Assembly (NCBI GenBank): GCA_034423115.1
Contig: DAOUJD010000039.1
Span: forward strand, 1-64,000
Length of the DNA: 64,000 nt
Direction of reading: 5' to 3'
From: Bin87 sp034423115
GTDB taxonomy: Bacteria; Chloroflexota; Dehalococcoidia; Lucifugimonadales; UBA3495
Each line of letters opens with the position of its first letter. The stretch's first letter is position 1. The notes beneath the pieces were generated by a model. The model was not told the DNA's origin. It did not search any database and was given only the letters and a program-made list of their open reading frames with translations. The position numbers were made by a program, and so were the translations under genes. Positions 16,251 to 24,583 of the stretch are shown piece by piece.

Positions 16251-16865
16251 ATGACTGCTACGCATGTTGTTGACCACATCCACGACGAGCCGATGAGCGA
16301 GGTCGCCTTGCGATCCGTTGCCATCGAGGCACTGCTGGCGGAGAAGGGGTTGCTGACCGCAGATGAGGTGCAGGAGCAGGTGGAACGGATGGACCGGAGA
16401 ACGCCGGCCGACGGCGCTCGGGTAGTAGCGAGGGCGTGGGTCGATCCGGATTTCAAAGCTCGGCTGCTGGCAGATTCGCGTTCCGCCTTGGGAGAAATGG
16501 GCATCAGAATTCCCGAGGAGACGCCGCATCTGACGGTGGTGGAGAATACGGAGGAGGTGCATCACCTGGTGGTGTGTACGTTGTGTTCCTGCTATCCGAG
16601 GATGCTTCTGGGTCGCCCGCCGGACTGGTACAAGAGCTTGGCATATCGTTCGCGGGCGGTGAGCAACCCGAGGGGTGTCATGGCTGAATTTGGCACCGAA
16701 GTGGCGACTGACATCCAAGTGGACGTGCTGGATAGCACCGCAGACATGCGGTATTTGGTCCTGCCTCGCCGGCCGGATGGAACGGAGGGCATGACCGAGG
16801 ACGTACTGGCTCGGCTGGTGACCCGAGACAGCATGATTGGAGTGTCGAACGCATTGGCTCCCTAA
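16251..16865 (+). CDS. Cobalt-type nitrile hydratase alpha / thiocyanate hydrolase gamma subunit
   Basis: A 204-residue metal-binding subunit (PF02979). ALRSVAIEALLAEKGLLT is the N-terminal helix, RAWVDPDFKARLL is standard, and the metal claw is V108-C109-T110-L111-C112-S113-C114. VCTLCSC, with threonine, is the non-corrin cobalt version; iron enzymes have VCSLCSC. The two later cysteines are normally oxidised to sulfinate and sulfenate. PPDWYKSLAYRSRAVSNPRGV follows as in all members. A GGGGGAGAAGT site precedes ATG 16251. The beta halves lie 2.4 kb upstream, which is an unusual separation. No separate activator gene (small beta-like or p47K) is visible. Confidence 0.93.
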   Translation: MTATHVVDHIHDEPMSEVALRSVAIEALLAEKGLLTADEVQEQVERMDRRTPADGARVVARAWVDPDFKARLLADSRSALGEMGIRIPEETPHLTVVENTEEVHHLVVCTLCSCYPRMLLGRPPDWYKSLAYRSRAVSNPRGVMAEFGTEVATDIQVDVLDSTADMRYLVLPRRPDGTEGMTEDVLARLVTRDSMIGVSNALAP

Positions 16866-17098
16866 CCGAGGCTGCGGGACGGCCGGGGTGGCAGAGCAGG
16901 CGGATCGCTAGGACGCAAGATTTGCCCGTGCCCGCATTGGGCGGCATGGTGGTTGCAGTGCCCGATGACCATGCGGCCCCGACGCATGAGGTGAAGGCGG
17001 GCGGTTGACGACCCGCACTTGGGCGGGTATATCCTTGTGCGGCGTTCGACCGGGTCGGACGCTATACGCATAGCAATCGAGACAAGGCAGGTGTCCCC

Positions 17099-17608
17099 AT
17101 GGCCGAATTGAGTCCGGCGACGGTGCTGGAGCAGTTGAAGAAGAACGGAGCGACCCACGTGGTGTGGCTGCCCGATAGCGAAACAAACTTCCTGTACGTG
17201 CTGATGAGCGAGGAGGAAAGCCTGGACCTGGTGCCGGTGAGCCGCGAAGGGCATGCTTTCTCCACAGCGGCGGGACTGGCCGCCGGCGGGAAAAAGCCGG
17301 TGATCCTGATCCAGAACACGGGCATGATGGAGTCCGGGGACTCGCTGCGTGGCTGGGGCATCGGGATGAACGTGCCGGTGGTGATGATGGTGGGGTACCG
17401 GGGGTGGACGCGGCACGGCGTGATCAACGACACGGCGGCGTTCTACACAGAGCGGTTCCTGCACGCTTTCAACATCAACTACTACCTGGTGGAATCGGAC
17501 GAGGACGCCGACCGGATTTCCATTGCGTTTGAGGAAGCGCAGCGGAACAAGAAGCCCGTGGCCGTGCTGGTTGGCGATGAATACCACGGGTTCAACGTGA
17601 GCCGGTAG
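17099..17608 (+). CDS. ComD-like ThDP-binding subunit (pyrimidine-domain half)
   Basis: A 169-residue protein equal to the PYR half of a ThDP decarboxylase (PF02776), like the alpha chain of sulfopyruvate or phosphonopyruvate decarboxylase. VSREGHAFSTAAGLAAGGKK (about residues 47-66) contains the glutamate that contacts ThDP N1', followed by PVILIQNTGMMESGDSL, typical of ComD. The other half is encoded 226 bases on. ComDE makes sulfoacetaldehyde for coenzyme M in archaea; bacterial pairs of this kind act on various 2-oxo acids. The neighbouring hydratase and aldolase-fold genes suggest a catabolic role here, by inference. Confidence 0.85.
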   Translation: MAELSPATVLEQLKKNGATHVVWLPDSETNFLYVLMSEEESLDLVPVSREGHAFSTAAGLAAGGKKPVILIQNTGMMESGDSLRGWGIGMNVPVVMMVGYRGWTRHGVINDTAAFYTERFLHAFNINYYLVESDEDADRISIAFEEAQRNKKPVAVLVGDEYHGFNVSR

Positions 17609-17679
17609 CGGTTCTTTACAACGACACAAAGGATGGACGGGATTGAATGATGATGGGGGAGGTTGGTTTTTTTCGTTAT

Positions 17680-17815
17680 CCCCCTCACCCTAACCCTCTC
17701 CCACCAGGGGAGAGGGGACAACGGGCCCTCCTTATCCCAGTCCTCTCCGGCCAAGGAGACGGGACAATGGGATCTCCCTCCCGCTAATCTTCTCCCGACG
17801 AGGGAGAGGGGACGA
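17680..17815. repeat. CTCACCCTAACCCTCTCCC-type repeat block
   Basis: Between the two ThDP genes lies a series of pyrimidine-rich units (CTCACCCTAACCCTCTCCC, then AGGGGAGAGGGGAC, and two degenerate copies). CCCTCTCCC and GGGGAGAGGG can pair into a hairpin. A single related copy is at 31222-31262. It is a widespread REP-like intergenic element and could modulate the ratio of the two flanking genes. Confidence 0.75.
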
Positions 17816-17834
17816 TCTTTAGGAAGTGATTGAC

Positions 17835-18428
17835 ATGATGAAGACGGCGGAAATGCTGGAAATCTTCAAGCAGCATCGCGGCGACGCGGTGGTGATACCG
17901 GGACGCGGCGGCAAGTTCTGGGTGGAGTTGAGCGACCAACCGGATCGCGATCTGCCGCTGGGAGACCCGGCGATGGGCGGACACGCTTCGTTCGCGTTGG
18001 GGTTGGCGCTCGCGATTCCGGACCAGCGGGTGGTGCTTTTTGACTCGGAAGGGGACGTCCTGATGGGGATGGGTGCGCTGCCCACCATCGCGGAGAAAGC
18101 GCCGTCCAACCTGTACCACTTCATGCTGGACAACGGGGTTTACGCGACGACGGGCGGCCAGCCGGTGCCGAACGCGGAGCAGATGGAATACGAGGTGGTG
18201 GCGCAGGGCTGCGGGTATCCGGCGACCTATGCGATAGACAACCTGGAGGATTTTGCGAGCCAGATTGAGGAGATCCTGGGGCAACCCGGGCCGGTGTTCG
18301 TAGCGTTGAAGATTGATCCGGAGATCATCAACGAACCGATCAACGCACGACCGCAGTGGCAACGCAAGACGCGCAACCAGGCAGTGGCGGACATGCAGGC
18401 CGAGTTGGGCATCCAGTCTCCGGCATAA
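17835..18428 (+). CDS. ComE-like ThDP-binding subunit (PP-domain half)
   Basis: A 197-residue protein equal to the C-terminal ThDP half (PF02775). It has DPAMGGHASFALGLALAIPD, then FDSEGDVLMGMGALPTIAEK and LDNGVYATTGGQ, matching the GDG-x(24-27)-N Mg-ThDP motif (here EGDV...DNGVY, about residues 72-105) of sulfopyruvate decarboxylase beta. Start ATG 17835 follows AGGAAG by 8 bases; GTG 17826 in the same frame overlaps that site. With 17099-17608 it should make an alpha/beta decarboxylase or related lyase. Confidence 0.85.
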   Translation: MMKTAEMLEIFKQHRGDAVVIPGRGGKFWVELSDQPDRDLPLGDPAMGGHASFALGLALAIPDQRVVLFDSEGDVLMGMGALPTIAEKAPSNLYHFMLDNGVYATTGGQPVPNAEQMEYEVVAQGCGYPATYAIDNLEDFASQIEEILGQPGPVFVALKIDPEIINEPINARPQWQRKTRNQAVADMQAELGIQSPA

Positions 18429-18573
18429 CAATCATTCTGCAAATCGCAGAAATCGCGCACATCTGCCACGGCAGGCTGGTCGGCGTCTGTGCTAGGTTAG
18501 GCGGGAGTTAAACCGTCCAACGGCCGTTGACGCTGAGTCGCGCCGGCCGGACCGCTACGGCAGGAATACTCGT

Positions 18574-19569
18574 ATGACGAGCACAACCACAAATACAACA
18601 ACCAATCACAGCCTAGTCGGGAACGCGCTGCAACTGCTGGCCGTGGGGTTGGGGCCCTACATTGCCTCGATGTTGCGTCGGGCCGCAGGGAGAGGGCACT
18701 ACGTCCCGGACGACATGGACACTCTCGGCGACGTCGAGGGCGACGTAGCGATCATGCTGAAAGTGATGTCGACCGGTTGGAACGAGGTCTTTCGCGACTA
18801 CCTTGGACCGATCGAGAGGAGCCTGGTATCCGAGCTTCGGGAAACCCGAAATCGCTGGGCACACATGGAGTCTTTCGACGACGACGATCTGGACCGGGCG
18901 CTTGATTCCATCGGACGTCTACTGATGGGCGTGGGGGCGCGGAACGAGGGAGAGCGGGTGAACCGGGCCAAACATCGTTTGCGGCGGCGGCGGTATGGAT
19001 CCGCAGATTCCGTCTCCAATCCCATGGCTGACGAGGCAGAACCAGCGGCGCCTACATCGGAGAAACGACATGCGCCGAGTGTTCCGCAAAAAAACGGATC
19101 CGAACACCATGAGGCTCCGCCGGCGCCTCCCCAATACGCAACTGAACCGACACCGGTACACATGCCGCCCACGCCCGGAGTGGACAACGGCGAGCACATG
19201 GATACCCTGATCGAACGGGGCGTGGCGTGCCGTCAGCAGGGCGACTTCCATCTGGCGATCACGAGCTTCGGAAAAGCCATCAGCATCAACCGAGAGCATG
19301 CGATTGCGTGGTATCACCGGGCGCTCACCTGGGGCCACATGGGCGAGTACGAGCGGGCGATCAACGATTTCAACCGGGTTATCTCCCTGGATCGGGAGTT
19401 CGCGGACGCCTACAACGGCCGGGGCTACGCGCTATTCTGCCTGGGCGATGATCCCAAAGCGATAGCGGATTTTGAGCAGGCCATGCTGATCGATCCCAAT
19501 GACGACTTAACCCGGGCCAACCTGGAACGGGCGCAACAGCGGTGGGACGAGCGCCAGATGAGCAGGTGA
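18574..19569 (+). CDS. Swt1-type HEPN domain fused to TPR repeats
   Basis: A 331-residue protein. Residues 1-125 look like the Swt1 HEPN domain: YIASMLRRAAGRG, DVAIMLKVMSTGWNEVFRDYL and LRETRNRWAHMESF. R-N-R-W-A-H gives the R-x4-H motif of HEPN ribonucleases. A proline- and alanine-rich linker (about 135-205) leads to three TPR units (residues about 205-310: GVACRQQGDFHLAITSFGKA, AWYHRALTWGHMGEYERAIN, AYNGRGYALFCLGDDPKAIA). HEPN-TPR architecture is found in RNA-targeting stress and defence proteins. No antitoxin-like partner is adjacent. Function is inferred only. Confidence 0.78.
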   Translation: MTSTTTNTTTNHSLVGNALQLLAVGLGPYIASMLRRAAGRGHYVPDDMDTLGDVEGDVAIMLKVMSTGWNEVFRDYLGPIERSLVSELRETRNRWAHMESFDDDDLDRALDSIGRLLMGVGARNEGERVNRAKHRLRRRRYGSADSVSNPMADEAEPAAPTSEKRHAPSVPQKNGSEHHEAPPAPPQYATEPTPVHMPPTPGVDNGEHMDTLIERGVACRQQGDFHLAITSFGKAISINREHAIAWYHRALTWGHMGEYERAINDFNRVISLDREFADAYNGRGYALFCLGDDPKAIADFEQAMLIDPNDDLTRANLERAQQRWDERQMSR

Positions 19570-19597
19570 GGCGGCGGCTGATTTTCCGGCCAGCGGG

Positions 19598-20410
19598 CTA
19601 CACCGTCTCGCCAAGGAACTCCCGCATCCGGTCAACGCACCACTCAGGGTAAATCACGTTGACGCCGTGGCCGAGACCGGGCCACGTTACCAGCCGGCTG
19701 TTGGGAATTTCGGCGGCCATGAACTCCTGCTGTTCCATGCTGGTGGTCATTGATTCGTCGCCGGTCAGCAGGAGAGTGGGCACCGAGATATCCTTGAGGT
19801 GCGGCCCGAAATCGAGGCTGTCCAGATAGCTGTGCAGCGCCTGACCGATTTCCGCCGGCGTTTTGTCCATCTCTTCGACGTACCAGTCCTTGAGGCCCTC
19901 GGCGGCGTGTCGCATGTCGAGGCGGAAGTTGATGGTGGCGGCGGACCAGGCGCCGATGCCGCCCTGTTCCATGGTGGCGAGCCAACTGCCGCCTGGGGTT
20001 GCGCTCTCGCGACGGGTAAGGCGGCATGGCGAGTTGCATAGCACGAGGGCACGACAGCGGTCGGGGTGATCGTGGGCGAACTGCATGCCCATGATGCCCC
20101 CGAATGACTCGCCGACGTACACGACCTTTTCGGCTCCGGCGTCGTCGAGGATGGCGAGCAGGTCACCCATGAGGGTGTCCAACGTCGGCTCGTAGCGGTT
20201 GGGGTCGATGGTGGACAAGCCCATGCCGCGCATGTCGGGCCGGATCACGCGGTACTCGCGGCCGAGCAGGGGAGGCCAGTTGTACCAGAAGTTGCCGTTG
20301 CGCGAAAACCCGTGCTGCAGCACGATGGCGTCGGGCGAATCGCGCCACGGGTCGGTGAAATCGTCGAGATAGTAGTGCAGTTGGGCGTCGCCGCGCTGGA
20401 TGGTGGGCAT
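19598..20410 (-). CDS. Alpha/beta hydrolase
   Basis: A 270-residue alpha/beta hydrolase (PF00561). DAIVLQHGFSRNGNFWYNW is the oxyanion-hole strand, VVYVGESFGGIMGMQFAHDH holds the nucleophile elbow GESFG (about residues 98-102), and LLLTGDESMTT plus GLGHGVN supply the acid and histidine. Start ATG 20410 follows GGGAGG; a longer frame to 20575 only translates a palindromic repeat (MVSLSNHERV...), so it is not part of the protein. An extended -10 (TGC-TATACC) lies at 20440-20448. Substrate unknown; carboxylesterase or haloperoxidase-like enzymes share this layout. Confidence 0.9.
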   Translation of the reverse strand: MPTIQRGDAQLHYYLDDFTDPWRDSPDAIVLQHGFSRNGNFWYNWPPLLGREYRVIRPDMRGMGLSTIDPNRYEPTLDTLMGDLLAILDDAGAEKVVYVGESFGGIMGMQFAHDHPDRCRALVLCNSPCRLTRRESATPGGSWLATMEQGGIGAWSAATINFRLDMRHAAEGLKDWYVEEMDKTPAEIGQALHSYLDSLDFGPHLKDISVPTLLLTGDESMTTSMEQQEFMAAEIPNSRLVTWPGLGHGVNVIYPEWCVDRMREFLGETV

Positions 20411-20439
20411 GGCCGGCCTCCCGGATTGCGGTTTGGGCT

Positions 20440-20448
20440 GGTATAGCA
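20440..20448 (-). promoter_or_regulatory. Extended -10 of the alpha/beta hydrolase gene
   Basis: Read leftward, TGC-TATACC sits 30 bases before ATG 20410, in the divergent region shared with the decarboxylase gene. Confidence 0.4.
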
Positions 20449-20520
20449 TACCCTTGCGACGGCGGCAATCCGCGTGCGAATGCATCCAGGGCCATTCCAA
20501 AGTTACGTGATCTTCTGGCA

Positions 20521-20582
20521 TCCGCTCGTCCTGAGCCTGTCGAAGGACGCGCTCGTGGTTCGACAGGCTCACCATGAGCGGG
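20521..20582. repeat. Palindromic REP-like element (TTCGACAGGCTC type)
   Basis: GAGCCTGTCGAA (20533-20544) and TTCGACAGGCTC (20559-20570) form a perfect 12-bp inverted repeat with a 14-base spacer, extended outward by CGCTCGTCCT and ACCATGAGCG. It shares the core with copies at 975 and 58490. It lies between divergent genes and is translated by chance on the minus strand. Confidence 0.85.
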
Positions 20583-20646
20583 ATGCATGAAGACTTTGAA
20601 AAGGACCTGGACTACATCGCAACATGCTATTGAAGGAACCTATCAC

Positions 20647-21777
20647 ATGACGTCAACGCTGGGGCCCACTCCGCTGGGGGAATCGACCATACAGGAACGG
20701 TTCGACCAATTGTTGAATGAGATCGATGAGGCGGGGCAAAAGCAGGTAGGGTATCCAACCAACCAGGACTTTGACTTCTCCGCAGTGCTGCCATTTCTGA
20801 ACTACTCGGTGAACAACGTCGGGGACCCGTTTCACCACAGCAACTACCGCAGCAACTCCCACGCATTCGAGCGTGAAGTGATCAACCGGTTCGCGGAGTT
20901 GATGAGGATTTCCCCGGATGAGGCTTGGGGTTACGTTACGTCCGGCGGGACGGAAGGGAACATGTACGGGCTGTACCTGGCGCGCGAGATGTATCCCAAC
21001 GCGATCTTTTACTTCTCCGAGGAAACCCACTACAGCGTGCTGAAGAACGTGCGGCTGCTGAACGCTCGCTACATCATGATCAAGCGGCAGGAGAACGGTG
21101 AGATCGATTACGACGACCTCCAGGACATGGTGCGAGTGCATCGGGACGTGCCGGCCGTGATCATGGCTACCATCGGAACGACGATGCGGGGCGCGGTGGA
21201 CGACATTGTGCGGATCCGGGCCATCCTTGAAGAGCTGGCGGTCACCAACTATTACATCCACGCCGACGCCGCACTGAGCGGGATGATCCTGCCGTTCGTT
21301 GAGGACCCGCAGCCGTTTGGGTTTGACGTTGGCATCGACAGCGTGTCGGTGAGCGGGCACAAGTTGATCGGCGCGCCGCTGCCGTGCGGAGTGGTGGTGA
21401 CCAAGAAAACCCACGTGGAACGGGTCGGAAGGGCTATCGAACTGGTCGGTGTGCAGGACACCACGCTGTCGGGTTCGCGGAGCGCGATTGGGCCCCTAAT
21501 GATGTGGTATGCGTTGGCTAAATACGGGGACGAGGGGTTCCGCAAGCTGGTGGCCGGGATGCTGGACACAGCCGAATACGCGGTTGGGCAATTCAACGAG
21601 CGAGGGATTCCGGCGTGGCGGCACAAGAACTCGGTTACCGTGGTGTTCCCGCGACCGGCGCCGGAGGTGTTTCGGAAGTGGCAGATCGCTCCGGAAGGGA
21701 AGATCGCGCACATCATCACCATGCCGCACGTTACTCGCGAAATGATTGATGAACTGGTCGCCGATTGCGCGGCGTAA
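20647..21777 (+). CDS. Histidine decarboxylase-like PLP-dependent decarboxylase
   Basis: A 376-residue group II PLP decarboxylase (PF00282), closest in motifs to bacterial histidine decarboxylase. YVTSGGTEGNMYGLYLAREM is the phosphate-binding loop (about residue 100), FSEETHYSVLKNVRLL the ring-stacking histidine, YIHADAALSGMILPFV the aspartate strand, and SVSGHKLIGAPLPCGVVV contains the Schiff-base lysine K239. It converts an amino acid to its amine and CO2. ATG 20647 was preferred to 20587 because AAGGAACC precedes it and the longer start lies in the palindromic repeat. An ACT-domain gene follows 13 bases on. Confidence 0.88.
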   Translation: MTSTLGPTPLGESTIQERFDQLLNEIDEAGQKQVGYPTNQDFDFSAVLPFLNYSVNNVGDPFHHSNYRSNSHAFEREVINRFAELMRISPDEAWGYVTSGGTEGNMYGLYLAREMYPNAIFYFSEETHYSVLKNVRLLNARYIMIKRQENGEIDYDDLQDMVRVHRDVPAVIMATIGTTMRGAVDDIVRIRAILEELAVTNYYIHADAALSGMILPFVEDPQPFGFDVGIDSVSVSGHKLIGAPLPCGVVVTKKTHVERVGRAIELVGVQDTTLSGSRSAIGPLMMWYALAKYGDEGFRKLVAGMLDTAEYAVGQFNERGIPAWRHKNSVTVVFPRPAPEVFRKWQIAPEGKIAHIITMPHVTREMIDELVADCAA

Positions 21778-21790
21778 GGAGCGTTGTCCC

Positions 21791-22201
21791 ATGACCCAAC
21801 CCGACCTGACTAACCGAATCGTAATCATGGTGGACAACCAGGTAGGCGTGCTTGCCGACATCACGGGCGCGCTGGCCGACGAGGGCATCAACATCGAGAG
21901 CCTGAACACGGAGAGCGCGGGCGAACGGGGCGCGATAATCCTCACGGTGGACCGATATGACCACGCGCTGTACGTGCTGAACCAGGCCGGATTCAAGGCC
22001 GTGGGAGATGATGCGCTGGTGATCCGCCTGCCCGACCAGCCGGGCGAGTTGGCCGTCGTGGCGGACCGGCTGAGACAGAACGGCGTGAACATCCAGAGCA
22101 TGCACATCCTGGGCCGGCAGGATGGACACGCGATGGTCGCCCTGACCACCGACGACTCCTCACGAGCCCGGGAGGCGATCGGGAACGACGTGATCGTCTG
22201 A
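21791..22201 (+). CDS. Tandem ACT-domain protein
   Basis: A 136-residue cytosolic protein with two ACT domains (residues about 8-70 and 75-135). Each shows the ligand-binding signature: VDNQVGVLADITGALADEG and LPDQPGELAVVADRLRQNG, followed by NIESLNTES and NIQSMHILG. ACT pairs bind amino acids and regulate enzymes or transcription. It lies between an amino acid decarboxylase and an HpaB-like oxygenase, so it is a plausible amino-acid sensor for this unit. AAGGAGCG gives a good ribosome site. Confidence 0.88.
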   Translation: MTQPDLTNRIVIMVDNQVGVLADITGALADEGINIESLNTESAGERGAIILTVDRYDHALYVLNQAGFKAVGDDALVIRLPDQPGELAVVADRLRQNGVNIQSMHILGRQDGHAMVALTTDDSSRAREAIGNDVIV

Positions 22202-22246
22202 ACGCAGTTCGAACGACCCGGGCGACCCCCTGACGGAGGAACGGAG

Positions 22247-23701
22247 ATGCCAGCACGAACAGGAGCCGAATACATCGTCGGTCTGCGGGAACGGGCGGCT
22301 GAGGTGTACATCGGCGGGGAACGGGTCACGGATGTAACCCTGCACCCCGCGTTCGCCGGCGGGTTGCAGACGGTTGCCGGCCTGCTGGACATGCAGCACC
22401 ATCCAGCGACGCGGGACGAAATGACCTACACGTCGCCGAGCACGGGTGATCCGGTGGGTCTCTCGTTCATCATGCCCCGGGACGCCGAGGATCTGGCGCG
22501 GCGACGGAACATGATGCGAAACTGGGCCAAGTTTTCGTGCGGGATGATGGGGCGCACGCCGGACTTCCTGAACGTGGCGGTAATGTCGATGGCTGCGGCG
22601 TCGGACTACTCAGGGATGAACCGACCGGAGTTCAAGGAGAACATCCAAAACTACTACGAATACATCCGCGAGAACGACATCGTGATGACGCACACGCTGG
22701 TGAACCTGCAACGGAGCAGGTCCGTGGGCGCGACGCCGTTCGACGACCGAACCGAGGTGGCGCTGTCGGTGGTGAAGGAGACGGACGCTGGAATCGTGGT
22801 GCGCGGGGCGCGTGTGCTGGCGACTCTGGGGCCGTTGTCTGACGAGATAGCGGTGTACCCTGCACGGACGCGCAGGGTGCCGGCGGGCGAGGAGGGGAAA
22901 TACGCGTTCGGGTTCGCCATACCATGCAACACGGACGGGCTCAAGTTCCAGTGCCGGGACAGCGTTGACCTGGGACGCTCTCATTTTGACCATCCGGCGG
23001 GCAGCCGTTTTGAGGAGATGGACGCCATCGTGTTCTTTGACGACGTGCTGGTGCCGTGGGAGCGGGTGTTCCTTTACAACGATGTTACGCTATGCAACCA
23101 GTGGGGCGAGCGCACGAACCGCAACGCGCACACGGGCCACCAGGTGGTCACCAAGAACGTGGTCAAATGCGAGTTCATGCTGGGCCTGGCGACGCTGATG
23201 GTAGACACACTGGGATCGGGAGACCTGCCGGCCACGCAGCATCTCATCGCTGAAATCATCGAGAATCTGGAGATCACCAAGGCGTTGCTGGCGGCGTCAG
23301 AAGCGCAAGCGTCGGTGGATGAGTGGGGGATATTCTGCCCCGACTATCGGCCGCTGCTGGTGGCGCGGAAGAAGATGATCGACATGTACCCGCGCATGGC
23401 GGAGATACTGCACTTCCTGGGTTCGAGCAGCCTGATGGCGCTGCCGGCGGAGGCGGACCTGAACGGACCGTTGGCCGATAACATCCGGCAGTACATGGAC
23501 ACGGACACGGCGACCGCGGAGGAACGCATACGGTTGTTCCGCCTGGCGTGGGACGTGTCGTGCAGCGCGTTCGGGAGCCGGCAGACGCTGTATGAACGGT
23601 ATTTCGGAGGCGACGGAGCGCGCAACGCCGCCTTGCTGTACCAGATCTACGACCGCGGCGCGCAGCGAGACATGGTGGAAGAATTCCTGTCGTTGGAGTA
23701 G
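22247..23701 (+). CDS. HpaB-family flavin-dependent protein (4-hydroxyphenylacetate 3-monooxygenase / 4-hydroxybutyryl-CoA dehydratase fold)
   Basis: A 484-residue member of the HpaB acyl-CoA-dehydrogenase-like fold (PF11794 N-terminal, PF03241 C-terminal). RTGAEYIVGLRER at the N-terminus, HTLVNLQRSRS near residue 150, VRGARVLATLGPLSDEI, DAIVFFDDVLVPWERVFLY and RYFGGDG at the C-terminus are diagnostic. These enzymes hydroxylate aromatics using FADH2 from a separate reductase; no reductase gene is nearby. The iron-sulfur cysteines of 4-hydroxybutyryl-CoA dehydratase are not obvious, so a monooxygenase is favoured. A GGAGGAACGGAG site precedes ATG 22247. Confidence 0.88.
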   Translation: MPARTGAEYIVGLRERAAEVYIGGERVTDVTLHPAFAGGLQTVAGLLDMQHHPATRDEMTYTSPSTGDPVGLSFIMPRDAEDLARRRNMMRNWAKFSCGMMGRTPDFLNVAVMSMAAASDYSGMNRPEFKENIQNYYEYIRENDIVMTHTLVNLQRSRSVGATPFDDRTEVALSVVKETDAGIVVRGARVLATLGPLSDEIAVYPARTRRVPAGEEGKYAFGFAIPCNTDGLKFQCRDSVDLGRSHFDHPAGSRFEEMDAIVFFDDVLVPWERVFLYNDVTLCNQWGERTNRNAHTGHQVVTKNVVKCEFMLGLATLMVDTLGSGDLPATQHLIAEIIENLEITKALLAASEAQASVDEWGIFCPDYRPLLVARKKMIDMYPRMAEILHFLGSSSLMALPAEADLNGPLADNIRQYMDTDTATAEERIRLFRLAWDVSCSAFGSRQTLYERYFGGDGARNAALLYQIYDRGAQRDMVEEFLSLE

Positions 23702-23706
23702 CCGAT

Positions 23707-24510
23707 ATGATCACGGTGGCCGAAATAAACATTGCTCCGGTGAAGTCGATGGCGCTGGTACCGCTGGAATCGGTGAACTTGGAACTGGGCGGGATCACCA
23801 ACGACCGGCGGTTTTACCTGGTGAACAGCTCGGGACGTTTGCTGTCGCGGCGGCAGGTGGGCCGGCTGGCGCAACTGGTCACGTCGTGGGACCCGGAAAC
23901 GGAGCGACTGCGCATCGAGTTTCCGGACGGCACCGTGCTGGAAGGGCAACCGGAGTTAGACCGACCGGTTTGGACGATAATCTGGGGCCGCCGGGTTCGT
24001 GCACGTGCGCTGCAGGGCGACTGGATGCAAGCGATCAGCGAGTTTTGCGGCCAGCCGGCGCTTTTGATGATGTCTGACTTGCCCTGCCAGGTGTTTGACG
24101 AGTTTCCGGTTTCGGTGCTTTCGCGCGCATCGGTGGAACGGTTGTCAGGGGAGATGGGGATGTCGGAGGACGAGTGCCTGGCGACCGACCGGTTCCGGCC
24201 GACGCTGCTGTTGGACGGCTGCGAGCCGCACGAAGAGGACGGATGGATGAACCGCGCCATGAGCGTTGGAGACGCGGTGGTGCGCATCCTAGCGCCGGAC
24301 CCGCGCTGCGCCATCGTGGACCAACATCCAGTTACCGGGGAGACGGACGCGGAAGTCGTGCGGTCGATCCTCGGTTATCGCCCCAACGCGTTGGCCGGGT
24401 ATTTCGGAGTGTATGGAATTGTGGAGAGGCCGGGCGTGGTGCGGGTGGGAGACGCGGTTACCGTGGGGACGGACACGATGCCAGAGCGTTTTGTCGGTTT
24501 GCCGGTATGA
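23707..24510 (+). CDS. MOSC-domain protein
   Basis: A 267-residue protein with the N-terminal MOSC_N beta-barrel (INIAPVKSMALVPLESVNL, about residues 6-24; GITNDRRFYLVNSSGRLLSRRQ) and a C-terminal MOSC domain (FRPTLLLDGCEPHEED, then DPRCAIVDQHPVTGE with the conserved molybdenum-binding cysteine near residue 200). This is the layout of mARC/YcbX proteins, which reduce N-hydroxylated compounds with molybdenum cofactor. It follows the HpaB-like gene after 5 bases, so the two are co-transcribed. Confidence 0.9.
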   Translation: MITVAEINIAPVKSMALVPLESVNLELGGITNDRRFYLVNSSGRLLSRRQVGRLAQLVTSWDPETERLRIEFPDGTVLEGQPELDRPVWTIIWGRRVRARALQGDWMQAISEFCGQPALLMMSDLPCQVFDEFPVSVLSRASVERLSGEMGMSEDECLATDRFRPTLLLDGCEPHEEDGWMNRAMSVGDAVVRILAPDPRCAIVDQHPVTGETDAEVVRSILGYRPNALAGYFGVYGIVERPGVVRVGDAVTVGTDTMPERFVGLPV

Positions 24511-24583
24511 CCGTAAACCCATAGAATGTGAAAAATTACGGGTACGCCGCTGGGCGCTATGTTGACCCGGAGGGATGGCGATC

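Noticed and set aside
16862..17629. A 255-residue minus-strand frame over the ComD-like gene
   Set aside because: Histidine-, proline- and arginine-rich composition typical of an antisense frame in GC-rich DNA; the plus strand encodes a full ThDP domain.
17680..17815. CRISPR-like array
   Set aside because: The units are degenerate and have no regular spacers; they fit a REP-like intergenic element. No CRISPR array was seen elsewhere in the window.
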